Shown: positions 33,981 to 43,501, counted from the first letter of the stretch. The stretch is 64,000 nucleotides of DNA from Paenibacillus sp. Marseille-Q4541 (GCF_018310695.1 NZ_JAGXCY010000019.1:1-64000), one strand, 5' to 3'. Numbers and translations: made by a program. Notes: generated by a model from the sequence alone, not told the origin.

Positions 33981-35501
33981 ATGAGCAAAAAAGTAATCGT
34001 CATTGGAGGCGGTCTTGGCGGATTATCATGTGCCATGCGTCTTGCTGCAGATGGTCACGATGTAGAAGTCCTTGAAAAAAATGAACGTGCCGGCGGGAAA
34101 CTGAATATACGTTCGGGACAAGGTTATTCTTTTGACACGGGGCCTTCCATCCTCACCATGCCTTGGGTACTTGAACAACTGTTTGAAAGTACGGGGAGAC
34201 GACTCGAAGATTATATGACACTTGTTCGTGTGGAACCCCAATGGAGAACTTTTTTTGAAGATGGTGTGTCCATTGATGTGACCAGTGATCTTCCAAAAAT
34301 GATATCCATCATTCGTGAAATTTCAGAGGAAGATGCAAAAGGATTTTTAAAATACTTGCAATACTGTCAGAAGCTCTATGACCTAAACCGAAACAGCATT
34401 TACAGTAAAAGTTTATCTGGACTCGATGAGCTTCGCGCAATGCATACAATTAAAGAACTGCTGGCTATGGATCCGCTTCGTACGATGTCGCAGAGCACAT
34501 CAAAATACTTAAAAGACAAACACTTGCGCCAGCTGTTCAACTTTTTCATCATGTATATTGGTTCCTCTCCCTATCATGCACCGGCCGTTCTTTCACAGCT
34601 TGTCTATGTACAGCTCGGACTCGGCATTTATTATGTAAAAGGCGGAATGTACAACATTGCAAAAGGGATGCTGCGCGCACTCGAAGAACAAGGAGTCCGT
34701 GTGCGGACCAATGCGAAGGTCTCACGTATTAACACCAAAGGTCAAACAGCCACAGGCGTAACACTGGAAGACGGTACAATCATTGAAGCAGATCTTGTTG
34801 TATCTAATCTGGAAGCGATTCCTACCTACCATTCGTTACTTAAGGATCAGAATGGAGCCGTAGGTACAGCCAAAAAACTGAACAAATATGCTCCAACGGT
34901 TTCAGGACTTGTCCTCCTGCTGGGAGTAGATAAGACCTATGAACAACTGCTACATCACAATTTCTTCTTCTCTCGTGACCCGGAAAAAGAATTCCATGAT
35001 ATGTTTAACAAAGGGATTCCGTCAGATGATCCGACCGTATATATCGGTGTATCCAGTAAGTCGGACGAAACACAGGCTCCGCAAGGTAAGGAGAATCTAT
35101 TCGTGCTTACCCATGTGCCGCCACTCAAGCCGGGCAAGAGCTGGGAGTCCTATAAAGACGATTACCGTGAACTTGTGCTTGGCAAGCTGGAACGGATGGG
35201 GCTTACCGATATTCGTGAGCATATCGAATATGAATACACGTTTATTCCTGACGATCTTCAGCAACTATACGGCGCAAACGGGGGTTCCATCTATGGAGTC
35301 ACGACAGACCGCAAAATGAATGGCGGCTTTAAAATCCCGAGTAAAAGCGAGCTTATAAACAATCTTTATTTTGTGGGAGGATCGACGCATCCAGGAGGTG
35401 GTGTTCCAATGGTTACATTGTCCGGGCAGCTCACCGCCGATCTCATCAAAGAAAACAGCAAGAAAGCTGTGAAATCTAGCAAAGTAAAAAAATCAGTATA
35501 A
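33981..35501 (+). CDS. crtP: carotenoid desaturase/oxygenase (CrtP/CrtN family)
   Basis: A 506-residue FAD enzyme of the phytoene desaturase family. The dinucleotide site VIVIGGGLGGLSCAMRLA opens the protein, followed by VLEKNERAGGKLN; the C-terminus carries YFVGGSTHPGGGVPMV. Beside crtQ and crtO it is best read as the 4,4'-diaponeurosporene oxygenase CrtP, which makes the terminal carboxyl group, but the family does not fully separate from the CrtN desaturase by motifs alone. ATG 33981 lies 11 bases from AAAGGG; GTG 33969 is too close to that site. It is divergent from crtQ. Confidence 0.88.
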   Translation: MSKKVIVIGGGLGGLSCAMRLAADGHDVEVLEKNERAGGKLNIRSGQGYSFDTGPSILTMPWVLEQLFESTGRRLEDYMTLVRVEPQWRTFFEDGVSIDVTSDLPKMISIIREISEEDAKGFLKYLQYCQKLYDLNRNSIYSKSLSGLDELRAMHTIKELLAMDPLRTMSQSTSKYLKDKHLRQLFNFFIMYIGSSPYHAPAVLSQLVYVQLGLGIYYVKGGMYNIAKGMLRALEEQGVRVRTNAKVSRINTKGQTATGVTLEDGTIIEADLVVSNLEAIPTYHSLLKDQNGAVGTAKKLNKYAPTVSGLVLLLGVDKTYEQLLHHNFFFSRDPEKEFHDMFNKGIPSDDPTVYIGVSSKSDETQAPQGKENLFVLTHVPPLKPGKSWESYKDDYRELVLGKLERMGLTDIREHIEYEYTFIPDDLQQLYGANGGSIYGVTTDRKMNGGFKIPSKSELINNLYFVGGSTHPGGGVPMVTLSGQLTADLIKENSKKAVKSSKVKKSV

Positions 35502-35529
35502 GCTTATCTCCTTAGCATGTAGCAATAAT

Positions 35530-35568
35530 GGCATGGTTCCTCTCAAAATAGGACTGTGCCTTTTTTTA
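35530..35568 (+). terminator. crtP terminator
   Basis: Arms GGCATGGTTCC and GGACTGTGCC pair imperfectly and are followed by seven T. Confidence 0.75.
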
Positions 35569-35682
35569 TGATGAAATCCACAGGTGGTTCCTATAAATAA
35601 AAAAATGGGGATGTGCGGAGCAATCTATACCCGCCCAGCATATGGTGAGAAATAACAACACCCCGAAGTGGAGGACAACAGC

Positions 35683-36402
35683 ATGAAAAAAGACCCCGTT
35701 TTGCAGTCACCGAATCTAAATTTGAGCGCTGATTCAAATAAAAAGGTCAATTATAAACGTGATGCTCATAATTATATCACTCAGGTTTTTGAAGAGCAGT
35801 TGCCCGCTATCAAAACCGGATTATTCAATGTTCATATGAACAAAGGTTTTATTATCCAGCCACACTGGCATACCAATGTAAATGAACTTGTGTTTGTCAT
35901 CAGCGGAGAGGTCGTCACTTCCGTCTTTGACCCGTTTACCCAGAAACTCATGTCCTACCGCTTAAAACCAGGGCAAGTATCCATGTTACCACTCGGGTGG
36001 TTTCACTGGATTGTAGCCATGAAAGAAGATACTCATGTTCTTACCATCTTTGATGAAGCAACTCCAGATATCGTGTATGGTTCTGATTTCCTTCGTTTTA
36101 CGCCAAAAGAGATTATGAACCTCGCTTATTGCGTGGATGAGGAGAAATATGCTGCCGCAGTAGCACCCATTCAGGAATCTATTATTCTAGGTCCTCCTCC
36201 AGGATGTAAGAAACGGAATGAATCCGCTACTGTTTCGTCAGAAACGCTTTCTTCTACCATTCCTGCACAGCAATTCTACGTACCTCAAGGAGTCAGTCCA
36301 TCTCCTCAAGGATATTCTACGGATGGATATGAGTGGAACCAAGCCCATCCGTTTAACTACTATTATTCGCAACGATCCTTTGATCCTAACAAATCGTATT
36401 AA
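35683..36402 (+). CDS. single-domain cupin protein with Tyr/Pro/Gln-rich tail
   Basis: A 239-residue protein. Residues 35-150 form a germin-type cupin: the metal ligands are His residues in QPHWHTNVNELVFVISGEV and in PLGWFHWIVAM. It resembles one half of an oxalate decarboxylase. From residue 165 on it carries PPPGCKK and then a low-complexity tail rich in Tyr, Pro, Gln, Ser and Asn (AQQFYVPQGVSPSPQGYS; HPFNYYYSQRSF), similar in style to spore coat proteins. ATG 35683 follows GGAGG. There is no signal peptide. The function is unknown; spore-coat location is a guess. Confidence 0.8.
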   Translation: MKKDPVLQSPNLNLSADSNKKVNYKRDAHNYITQVFEEQLPAIKTGLFNVHMNKGFIIQPHWHTNVNELVFVISGEVVTSVFDPFTQKLMSYRLKPGQVSMLPLGWFHWIVAMKEDTHVLTIFDEATPDIVYGSDFLRFTPKEIMNLAYCVDEEKYAAAVAPIQESIILGPPPGCKKRNESATVSSETLSSTIPAQQFYVPQGVSPSPQGYSTDGYEWNQAHPFNYYYSQRSFDPNKSY

Positions 36403-36411
36403 TAAGTAAAT

Positions 36412-36467
36412 AAAAAACTGCCCCGTTGTCATATCTCGTTTGATATGCAGAAACGGGGCTTTTTTAT
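36412..36467 (+). terminator. terminator of the cupin gene
   Basis: The outer stem GCCCCGTT / AACGGGGC and an inner stem CATATC / GATATG are followed by six T. Confidence 0.9.
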
Positions 36468-36607
36468 GAATTACATATCTACTTCAAAGGGGAATATTTA
36501 ATTATAATCGTGTTATCTATAGAACTAATGGTGGATCCTAATGTTTAATAGGGTTTAGATCTGGTATGATCAGGACAAGAATTACACCTAAGGAGCTGAC
36601 AAATGAT

Positions 36608-37345
36608 ATGAAACAAAACAAATATGATGATCCTTCCTTTTTTGAACAATACAGCCAAATGTCTCGCTCAAAGCATGGATTAGATGCAGCAGGAGAATGG
36701 TCCATTTTGAAAGCAATGTTGCCGAACTTACAAGATGCTGATGTCCTTGACCTTGGATGCGGGTATGGTTGGCACTGCCGGTATGCAAGAGAACATGGAG
36801 CCAAATCTGTGATAGGGATCGATATTTCGGATCGAATGCTGGATAAGGCAAAAGAGATGACGAAAGATTCTGCAATTCGTTACGAACGTGTCGCGATTGA
36901 GGATGCAACCTTTGATGCAGGACAGTTTGACGTTGTTCTGAGTTCCCTTGCACTTCACTACATAGAAGACTTCAGCAGTGCTGCGCAAAAAATAAACGAG
37001 TTCCTCGCACCAAATGGACACTTTGTTTTTTCTGTAGAGCATCCTATGTTCACCTCCTTGCCTGCTCAAGATTGGCATTATAATACGGAAGGTGAAAAAC
37101 TGCACTGGCCGATTGATCGATATCATGAAGAAGGATTACGCGAAGCAAATTTTCTAGGTCATGAGGTTGAGAAATATCACCGGACTCTATCCACCTATGT
37201 GAATACACTCATTGCCTCAGGTTTTGAAATTACTAATATGTCTGAGCTTAAACCTACAGAACAAATGCTTCAGGATAATCCGGCTTATTATGAAGAAATA
37301 AGACGCCCTATGTTTCTGCTCATGTCTGCTGTGAAAAAATCATAA
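36608..37345 (+). CDS. class I SAM-dependent methyltransferase
   Basis: A 245-residue methyltransferase with the SAM site DVLDLGCGYGWHCRY (motif I, near residue 45), VIGIDIS (motif II) and FDVVLSSLALHYIED (motif IV). The substrate part, including VEHPMFTSLPAQDWHYNTEG, matches a common but uncharacterised Firmicutes subfamily. ATG 36608 lies 12 bases from AAGGAG, a long gap; the frame is open back to 36566. It is a one-gene unit with its own terminator. The acceptor molecule is unknown. Confidence 0.92.
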   Translation: MKQNKYDDPSFFEQYSQMSRSKHGLDAAGEWSILKAMLPNLQDADVLDLGCGYGWHCRYAREHGAKSVIGIDISDRMLDKAKEMTKDSAIRYERVAIEDATFDAGQFDVVLSSLALHYIEDFSSAAQKINEFLAPNGHFVFSVEHPMFTSLPAQDWHYNTEGEKLHWPIDRYHEEGLREANFLGHEVEKYHRTLSTYVNTLIASGFEITNMSELKPTEQMLQDNPAYYEEIRRPMFLLMSAVKKS

Positions 37346-37366
37346 TTCGTTATTCAAAAATTGTAT

Positions 37367-37406
37367 AAAAAGAAAGCAGGTGTTGTGATCACCTGCTTTC
37401 TTTTTT
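37367..37406. terminator. methyltransferase / polysaccharide lyase terminator
   Basis: The stem AGAAAGCAGGTG / CACCTGCTTTCT is flanked by A on the left and T on the right, between convergent genes. Confidence 0.92.
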
Positions 37407-37438
37407 AAGTTAGAGAAAAACGCCAGTTAAGAATTTTT

Positions 37439-40400
37439 TTAGTTAAATCCAGAAGATGCCGAAGGATCATACTTTAGCGATACGGAATGTGAACGCCCTG
37501 CAGTTCCTTTCGTATCCACACGCACTTTTAAAAACGGCGCGGTTTGGAGCACTGTAACGGAAGGATCTCTTTGTATTTCACCTGTTATTTTTCTGTCGAT
37601 ACTCATAATAACCGCATCTTGCTGCTGTGTTGGATCCGATACTGCAAGTGTCAGCTCCCCATTTTTCTCTTCCCACATCACAGATGCTGGCTGTTCCGTA
37701 CGAATCATCGCGGAAGCTCCTGCTTGCCAGAATTGGTAAGCCCGGATCCCCAGTTTTTTCTCGTACACAGCATGAACGATGTTATTGTGCGCTATAATTT
37801 CGACATCCGGTTGTCTGCTATAGTCGGCAGTTTCCTCTGAGCTTTTGTTAGGCAGCAATACATAAGAATAACTCGCCCCACTTGGCATATTTCCATGGTC
37901 AAAAGCTAGACTTACGTAATTACGAGTAATTGATGATGTACTCCCCCCAGCATTCACCTGACTCCACGAACCTGTTCTCGCTTCACGTTTGCCAACAATA
38001 GTAGATGTATCTGGAAAGTAAAAACCGGTATCATTGCCTGTTATATTTCCTTGAAGGTGAGCCCAGCTTACCTTATTCAAAGATTCACTCCAACCTAATG
38101 CAGATGATTTCTTCACTCCATTGACAATAAGGGTACCCGCTCCTGCTTCACTGATCTGACGATTTTCCACAATCGTTTCTACTTTTCGGTTATCTGTACT
38201 CTTAATATCACTGCCTAGTGCTACAATCTCATCATCAAACATAAACCATGATTTTCTTCCCTCAAGGGTGCTGCCTGTACTTTTCGATAGTGAAAATTCC
38301 ATGCCGTTAGATCCGTACAAATTATTCAGGGAAGTTCCTCCAACCCAGGTTTTTGTATTATAATAGGAAGCCCAGTCCTTAGGTGCAGGAGCATATCCGT
38401 CCGTAGTTGTGCCAGGAAGTCTATACATATCTACAGTTGGCCAGTACATATTACTGTACTGCGTAAGATCCTCATTATACAAGCTGGTCATACCGATCCC
38501 GGTATACCATCCCTTTTTATTTTCCCCATTTCCATATTCAAAGGCAGAAATTCGATTCGAAAACAGAGAGAGTCCAAAAGCAAAAGTTGGCCTAATCAGG
38601 ACAGCTCTATCCATTCCAGCAAAGTTCTGGTGTTTCGTTATTGCTCCGCGTGGAACTACCGTAGAATCGCTCATCACATTCTTAATCAAGTTCATTTCGT
38701 ATAATGGCATATTGGCATAATAATTAGAAAAGGAAAGATCTGTCTGTACCCATTCTTTCACCATACTTCGCATCTTCGACGCTTCTTGTACAGGTGCTCC
38801 TTCAGCAAGTCTTGCGATCGTCCGAATAATCGCTCGTCCCGTCAGATGGTCTGAGTCGTTTTCCCGAGAAATACTCCTTCCCTTCACCATGTCCATCATG
38901 GCCCCTTTATAGATAAGAGGTTCAAAGGAGTCACTCACCCAGCGATACACGTTACTTACATTCGGATCGTCTATGTCCCACTTCGAATCTTTAAGGAGGT
39001 ATAACAAGTCAGCCATTCTACCAAGGAGGACAGAACCATAAGCCCCCGTATACGCGATATTTGCGTGCTGAACGAGCGAACCATCTTCGTAGATGCCGTC
39101 TCCTTTCGTAACATATTGAAATTCACCTGACATCGAGTTGCGCCCTTGTAATACTTTGAATTCATCTTTGCCAACCGCACCCCGAAGGACTACGACTAGC
39201 GCTTTATCCAGTAAATTAGCACCTGTCTCTGTCACACTTGCATTTTGGACTCTTTTCTTCGGATCAGGAACAAAGGTATCAATCACATTCAAGTAAGTGC
39301 TTCGCTGCTCTATAGAAAGTTCATCATATAGAAGCACTAAGATATCCATATAAGCTTGCGGTGAACCAATTTCGAAATCCCACCAGTTTCCGGTGATCGG
39401 TTTGCCCTCATTGTATTGGTACTTATGCATCCATGCCATTCCAGCTATCACTGCATCTTTCAGTCTCGGATCTTTATGAAGCGTGCTCGTCTCCATTTCA
39501 TATACCAAGGACATTTCTCTCAGCCTGCCATAAGCGGTCGAAATGGTGGCTGAATTCGTGTTTGTCTGATTGATCAAGCCATCCCACAAACTGTTTGCCT
39601 GAATATCTGTATGAATGGTATCCAAATACCCCGTCCCTTGAGAATTCGAGACACGTTCGGACAATTGCTGGATATAAGCCGTTATGTCAGGGTCCGCTGT
39701 ATTCATTCCGCTTCCACCCATTAATTTTTGATACCAGTGATTTCTTATTTCATCATAAGCTGCATTATTCTCGGGAGATTCTGGTAGTTGTACTAAGTTC
39801 AGCATGTCAAACCAAGCCGTCCCGGTTCCTGTTTCGAAAAATGGTTCTATCCGAACATACTTCGCATCTCCAGGGACGTTTAACAAGATTTCACGTAAAC
39901 TCCATTCATTCGTTCCTTGCATTTTCACTGTAGCGGGTCCATCGCCTACCTTGATATCCTGAGTACTTCCGTTCACTCCTTTCAACTGTTTATAGTATTG
40001 TGTTCTCACGAAAACACCGCCCCCAGAGACAACATCCTTCGTCTTAATCCAGGCGCTTAATTGATACTTCCCCCCTCCGTTAACAGCTACATTTGTGGTC
40101 AGTCCAGTCCGTGCTGAAGCCTGATGATGAATTTGGACAGCTTTGTTTCCTGAATAATAGACATCCGTTGTCACAGATGCAAGCCCTTGTCCGCTCGCAA
40201 GCCAAACGCCCCAACCTTCTGGTTGAATGCCATTTTGCCATGTTCCTCCTGAAGAATTCACCTTTTCAAAATCTCCATTGGGAAGCAAATTCCCTTCTGC
40301 ATTCACTTTCATTTTGTCGCCATTTGAATCCTGGAAAGGCTCCGTTTGAGGAAATTCAGCTGTTTCCGCCCTGACAGTAAGCGGTTCCAAATAAGGGGGT

Positions 40401-40462
40401 AACGACAACAACATACTCGTTGTTACGACAATCACCATGTTTCTGCGCAGCGTCTTGATCAT
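37439..40462 (-). CDS. secreted family 8 polysaccharide lyase (hyaluronate/xanthan/chondroitin lyase type)
   Basis: A 1007-residue exoenzyme that cleaves uronic-acid polysaccharides by beta-elimination. It has a signal peptide (1-33, ending VRAETA) and a carbohydrate-binding module of the CBM4/9 kind at about 48-200 (NLLPNGDFEKVN; YQLSAWIKTKDV). The PL8 toroid follows with catalytic Asn/Trp in GNWWDFEIGSPQ near 359, His and Tyr in LVQHANIAYTGAYG near 465, and Arg in SRENDSDHLTGRAIIR near 528. Beta-sandwich domains close the protein. ATG 40462 follows AAGGAGGAG. The substrate cannot be fixed from motifs; the CBM and length resemble xanthan-lyase-like members. Confidence 0.9.
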   Translation of the reverse strand: MIKTLRRNMVIVVTTSMLLSLPPYLEPLTVRAETAEFPQTEPFQDSNGDKMKVNAEGNLLPNGDFEKVNSSGGTWQNGIQPEGWGVWLASGQGLASVTTDVYYSGNKAVQIHHQASARTGLTTNVAVNGGGKYQLSAWIKTKDVVSGGGVFVRTQYYKQLKGVNGSTQDIKVGDGPATVKMQGTNEWSLREILLNVPGDAKYVRIEPFFETGTGTAWFDMLNLVQLPESPENNAAYDEIRNHWYQKLMGGSGMNTADPDITAYIQQLSERVSNSQGTGYLDTIHTDIQANSLWDGLINQTNTNSATISTAYGRLREMSLVYEMETSTLHKDPRLKDAVIAGMAWMHKYQYNEGKPITGNWWDFEIGSPQAYMDILVLLYDELSIEQRSTYLNVIDTFVPDPKKRVQNASVTETGANLLDKALVVVLRGAVGKDEFKVLQGRNSMSGEFQYVTKGDGIYEDGSLVQHANIAYTGAYGSVLLGRMADLLYLLKDSKWDIDDPNVSNVYRWVSDSFEPLIYKGAMMDMVKGRSISRENDSDHLTGRAIIRTIARLAEGAPVQEASKMRSMVKEWVQTDLSFSNYYANMPLYEMNLIKNVMSDSTVVPRGAITKHQNFAGMDRAVLIRPTFAFGLSLFSNRISAFEYGNGENKKGWYTGIGMTSLYNEDLTQYSNMYWPTVDMYRLPGTTTDGYAPAPKDWASYYNTKTWVGGTSLNNLYGSNGMEFSLSKSTGSTLEGRKSWFMFDDEIVALGSDIKSTDNRKVETIVENRQISEAGAGTLIVNGVKKSSALGWSESLNKVSWAHLQGNITGNDTGFYFPDTSTIVGKREARTGSWSQVNAGGSTSSITRNYVSLAFDHGNMPSGASYSYVLLPNKSSEETADYSRQPDVEIIAHNNIVHAVYEKKLGIRAYQFWQAGASAMIRTEQPASVMWEEKNGELTLAVSDPTQQQDAVIMSIDRKITGEIQRDPSVTVLQTAPFLKVRVDTKGTAGRSHSVSLKYDPSASSGFN

Positions 40463-40604
40463 GGACTCCTCCTTCATATGAAAGACAAAATGATTCACAC
40501 ATAGAATATAGTCGCCCCTTCCGCATGAACAGGCATATTTTTGACATATTGATGCATAATTTTGACCATTTGTAGCGTAAGCAGGGATGGATTGGTCTCC
40601 TATA

Positions 40605-40642
40605 CAAAAACAGCAGATCAAGGATATCTTGATCTGCTGTTA
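40605..40642 (-). terminator. terminator of the decayed CBM32 gene
   Basis: The perfect stem AACAGCAGATCAAG / CTTGATCTGCTGTT is followed, on the minus strand, by TTTTT. It sits just before the lyase gene and after the remnant, the place of an original gene end. Confidence 0.85.
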
Positions 40643-40666
40643 CCTTTGTATAACTATCTTTCGTTG

Positions 40667-41060
40667 CTATAGTTCTCTACCGTACACTTCCACTTCAAAT
40701 AGTGAGAATCCATATTGCGTCGCACGTTTCTCACCGGTGATACGAACGTATCTACCCGTTCCATCAACTGCTAATTCCTCTGATCTGCCTTCACTGGCTT
40801 CCGTTCGATACACTTATGTAATTGGCGGTTCATTGCCTCCTCCAGTACCGAATACTTCAAATTCTATGATAGAGTAACCATAATTAGAGAGTGCTCTTTC
40901 CGTCCCCAACACCCGAACATAGCGCCCTATACCGTCCACGGTAAGCTCGTTAGTTCCACCGGTCGCATTATTCGTATGATAAATATCTGTCCAGTTCACT
41001 TCATCTTGTGAGACCTGGACCTGAAAAGCTTTGGCGTAAGCTCCCTCCCTAGAGTTGAAG
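40667..41060 (-). pseudogene. remnant of tandem CBM32 (F5/8 type C, discoidin) domains
   Basis: The minus strand encodes most of one discoidin domain (AYAKAFQVQVSQDEVNWTDI; RYVRVLGTERALSNYGYS; FEVFGTGGGNEPPIT), a TAA stop at 40814-40816, and then, in the same frame, the second half of another domain (EELAVDGTGRYVRITGEKRA; LFEVEVYGREL) ending with TAG at 40667. There is no start, signal or catalytic part. It is the 3' end of a carbohydrate-active enzyme gene that was deleted from its front and acquired a stop, leaving the original terminator. Confidence 0.85.
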
Positions 41061-41080
41061 GCACAACTGCTGCATGATAG

Positions 41081-41122
41081 AAAAAAACAGACTAACCTTG
41101 GGTGCAAGATTAGTCTGTTCTT
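41081..41122 (-). terminator. terminator of the sulfonate-type operon
   Basis: Minus-strand arms ACAGACTAA.CTTG and CAAGG.TTAGTCTGT are followed by seven T, shortly after the monooxygenase stop. Confidence 0.88.
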
Positions 41123-41157
41123 CCTTCTGTCACAAATACATAAAAAGCAGGTCATGA

Positions 41158-42522
41158 TCAGCCTGTTGTTGCTCCGTTCTCCGCAGGTTTGAATGAGTAA
41201 CCGTTGATAGGTCTTGTGAGACCTAAATTATCACGCAATGTGTTACCTTCGTATTCCGTACGGAACAAGCCCCGCCGTTGTAACTCGGGTACCACCAGAT
41301 CAACGAAGTCCTCAAGACCTCCTGGTAAATACGGTGGCATAATATTAAAACCATCCGCTGCTCCGTTCTCAAACCATTCCTGCAACTGATCAGCAATAGA
41401 CTCTGGTGTCCCGAGAATTTCGCGATGTCCGCGTGCTCCGGCAATATGTTGATACAATTTCCGAATACTCAGTCCCTCACGATCTGCCAAACTTTTCAGC
41501 AGCTGGAACCGGCTTTTGCCCCCATTAATTTGTGCAAGTTCAGGCAGCTCCGGCAGCGGACCGTCCACCGGATACGGACTTAGATCGAAGCTAATAAGCC
41601 CAGATAACAGGGCAACACCGGCCTCCACAGGAATAAGTTCCTCAAAACGTGCTTTTTTCTCCTGTGCTTCTTCTTCCGTTCTTCCAATGATAGGGAAAAC
41701 ACCCGGCATTATTTTGAGATCAGCAGGTCTTCTACCGTATTTTGCAAGACGGCTCTTCACATCACTATAAAAAGTCTGTGCCTCTTCTAACGTTTGCCAA
41801 GCAGTGAAAATGACTTCGGCTGTACGTGCAGCTAGTTCCTTACCCGGTTCGGAAGCCCCCGCTTGGATGATCACAGGATATCCTTGCGGAGGACGCGCCA
41901 CATTTAGGGGTCCCTGAACCGAGAACCATTTACCCTCATGATTCACCCTGTGAATCTTAGAGCGATCAGCAAACCTTGCCTCTTCCTTATTCGCAACCAG
42001 TGCATCATCTTCCCAGCTATCCCATAGCTGCTTGACCACGTCAACAAATTCCTCGGCACGCTCATAACGCAGTTCATGTAGAAGGTGCTTCTCACTACTA
42101 AAGTTGCGAGCTTCATCCTCTGTGTTAGAGGTAACTACGTTCCATGCCGACCGTCCCCCGCTTATATAATCCAGTGAAGCAAATTTACGGGCAACATGAA
42201 AGGGTTCATTATAGGTGGTTGAAACTGTGGCCGCCAGACCAATGTTCTCCGTATCTGCTGCAAGTGCAGACAACAGCGTCAATGGCTCGAGCCGCACCTG
42301 AACCGTTTGCTCTAGCGCCAGCGGGAATCGTTCATGCACTGCATATCCATCAGCGAGGAAAACCATATCAAATTTTCCTCGCTCCGCCGTTTTTGCCACT
42401 TGTCTGTAAAATCCATAATCCAATACTCCACTCGCGTTGCTATCTTCGTATCTCCAGGATGCCACATGATGTCCGGGAATCATCATAAATGCGCCAAGGC
42501 GCAGTTTGTCTGTACGTGCCAT
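41158..42522 (-). CDS. FMN-dependent monooxygenase of the NtaA/SnaA/DszA group
   Basis: A 454-residue luciferase-like (LLM class) monooxygenase that uses reduced FMN and oxygen to attack organosulfur, aminopolycarboxylate or similar compounds. The group signature includes RLGAFMMIPGHHVASWRY at the start, LSALAADTENIGLAATVSTT, the SGGRSAWNVVTS flavin site and GYPVIIQAGASEPG. ATG 42522 follows AGGAAGG; the frame is open back to 42594 within the permease gene. It is the last gene of an ABC importer operon, so it probably splits the imported substrate, perhaps to release sulfite. No flavin reductase gene is present nearby. Confidence 0.93.
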   Translation of the reverse strand: MARTDKLRLGAFMMIPGHHVASWRYEDSNASGVLDYGFYRQVAKTAERGKFDMVFLADGYAVHERFPLALEQTVQVRLEPLTLLSALAADTENIGLAATVSTTYNEPFHVARKFASLDYISGGRSAWNVVTSNTEDEARNFSSEKHLLHELRYERAEEFVDVVKQLWDSWEDDALVANKEEARFADRSKIHRVNHEGKWFSVQGPLNVARPPQGYPVIIQAGASEPGKELAARTAEVIFTAWQTLEEAQTFYSDVKSRLAKYGRRPADLKIMPGVFPIIGRTEEEAQEKKARFEELIPVEAGVALLSGLISFDLSPYPVDGPLPELPELAQINGGKSRFQLLKSLADREGLSIRKLYQHIAGARGHREILGTPESIADQLQEWFENGAADGFNIMPPYLPGGLEDFVDLVVPELQRRGLFRTEYEGNTLRDNLGLTRPINGYSFKPAENGATTG

Positions 42523-42559
42523 TAATCCTTCCTCCTCTTCATAATAACGTGCAATCGTA

Positions 42560-43456
42560 TTAATTGGTCTTCCAACCTGAGAAACGTCTTTCAATCATCA
42601 CTAGCCCCTGATTAATAGCAAGTCCAAGTGCTGATATTGTTAAAATACCGGCATACATCTCAGGAATTTGAAAATTGTACTGGGTATAATTAATGAAATA
42701 ACCAAGCCCTGCTTTTGCCCCCACCATTTCAGCTGCAATGAGTACGAGAATTGAAGAAGCTCCTGCGAGTCGAATACCGGTAAAGATCGAAGGTAGTGAA
42801 GCTGGAAGAATAACTTTAAGGAATAACTTCAAGGAACCAAGTCCGAGCGAGCGCGCCGATTTCACAAGTAACGGATCGACATTTCGCACCCCGTTCACAG
42901 TGTTCAGAAGAATGGGCCAGGTACAAGCGAATAACACAATTGAGATCTTCGATGTTTCTCCAATGCCAAGGATCAGAATAAAAACAGGTAACAAAGCAAG
43001 CGCCGCTGTATTACGGAACAACTCTAGCACTGGACTTAGAATAACGGCAATCGGCTTGTAATAACCGATCGCGAGTCCAAGAGGAATGGACAAGCAGATC
43101 GCTAGCAACAGCCCGCTGACACTGCGTATAATGCTCGCCTGAAAGTTCTCAAGCAGCGCACCAGATAGAACGAGTTCCCACCACGCCGCAAGGACTTTAG
43201 ATAATGGCGGTAAGAAGGTCGCATCTACTAAAGAAAGCCTTGGGGCGAGTTCCCATACGAAAGCGAGTACAACGATGGCAGCTGAGCCTCTGATACCGCT
43301 GAATACTACCGTCTTTACTCGGGTTAATGTCCCTTGCATCTTAACTTCCCTACTCATGATTTCTGGCCCCAACGTATCTTTGTCGGTAACAGTAACTCCT
43401 TCCGCAGGTGCAGAAGGATGTGCTACAGGTACAACAATCGATTTGTTCATGCTCAT
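42560..43456 (-). CDS. ABC transporter permease, nitrate/sulfonate/taurine type
   Basis: A 298-residue inner-membrane permease of the SsuC/TauC kind. It has six hydrophobic helices and the ATPase-contact loop with KSARSLGLGSLKLFLKVILP, followed by PSIFTGIRLAGASSILVLIA. The first 50 residues are an unusually long hydrophilic extension (PVAHPSAPAEGVTVTDKD), longer than in typical SsuC. ATG 43456 lies nine bases after AAAGGAG. It stands 45 bases after the ATPase gene in the same operon. Confidence 0.93.
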   Translation of the reverse strand: MSMNKSIVVPVAHPSAPAEGVTVTDKDTLGPEIMSREVKMQGTLTRVKTVVFSGIRGSAAIVVLAFVWELAPRLSLVDATFLPPLSKVLAAWWELVLSGALLENFQASIIRSVSGLLLAICLSIPLGLAIGYYKPIAVILSPVLELFRNTAALALLPVFILILGIGETSKISIVLFACTWPILLNTVNGVRNVDPLLVKSARSLGLGSLKLFLKVILPASLPSIFTGIRLAGASSILVLIAAEMVGAKAGLGYFINYTQYNFQIPEMYAGILTISALGLAINQGLVMIERRFSGWKTN

Positions 43457-43501
43457 ACACTGCAACTCCTTTCATATATTTGTTTTATAGTAAATTGACT
43501 G

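Noticed and set aside
33969..33983. GTG 33969 as the crtP start
   Set aside because: It touches the AAAGGG site. ATG 33981 has usable spacing and matches the family N-terminus.
35571..35682. Sigma-K promoter for the cupin gene
   Set aside because: A CATATGGTG box is present, but no AC lies at 16 or 17 bases upstream, unlike the clear case at 12213-12240.
41060..41155. N-terminal part of a 113-residue frame leading into the CBM32 remnant
   Set aside because: It crosses the operon terminator and encodes Cys-rich sequence unlike the domain, so it is not a protein start.
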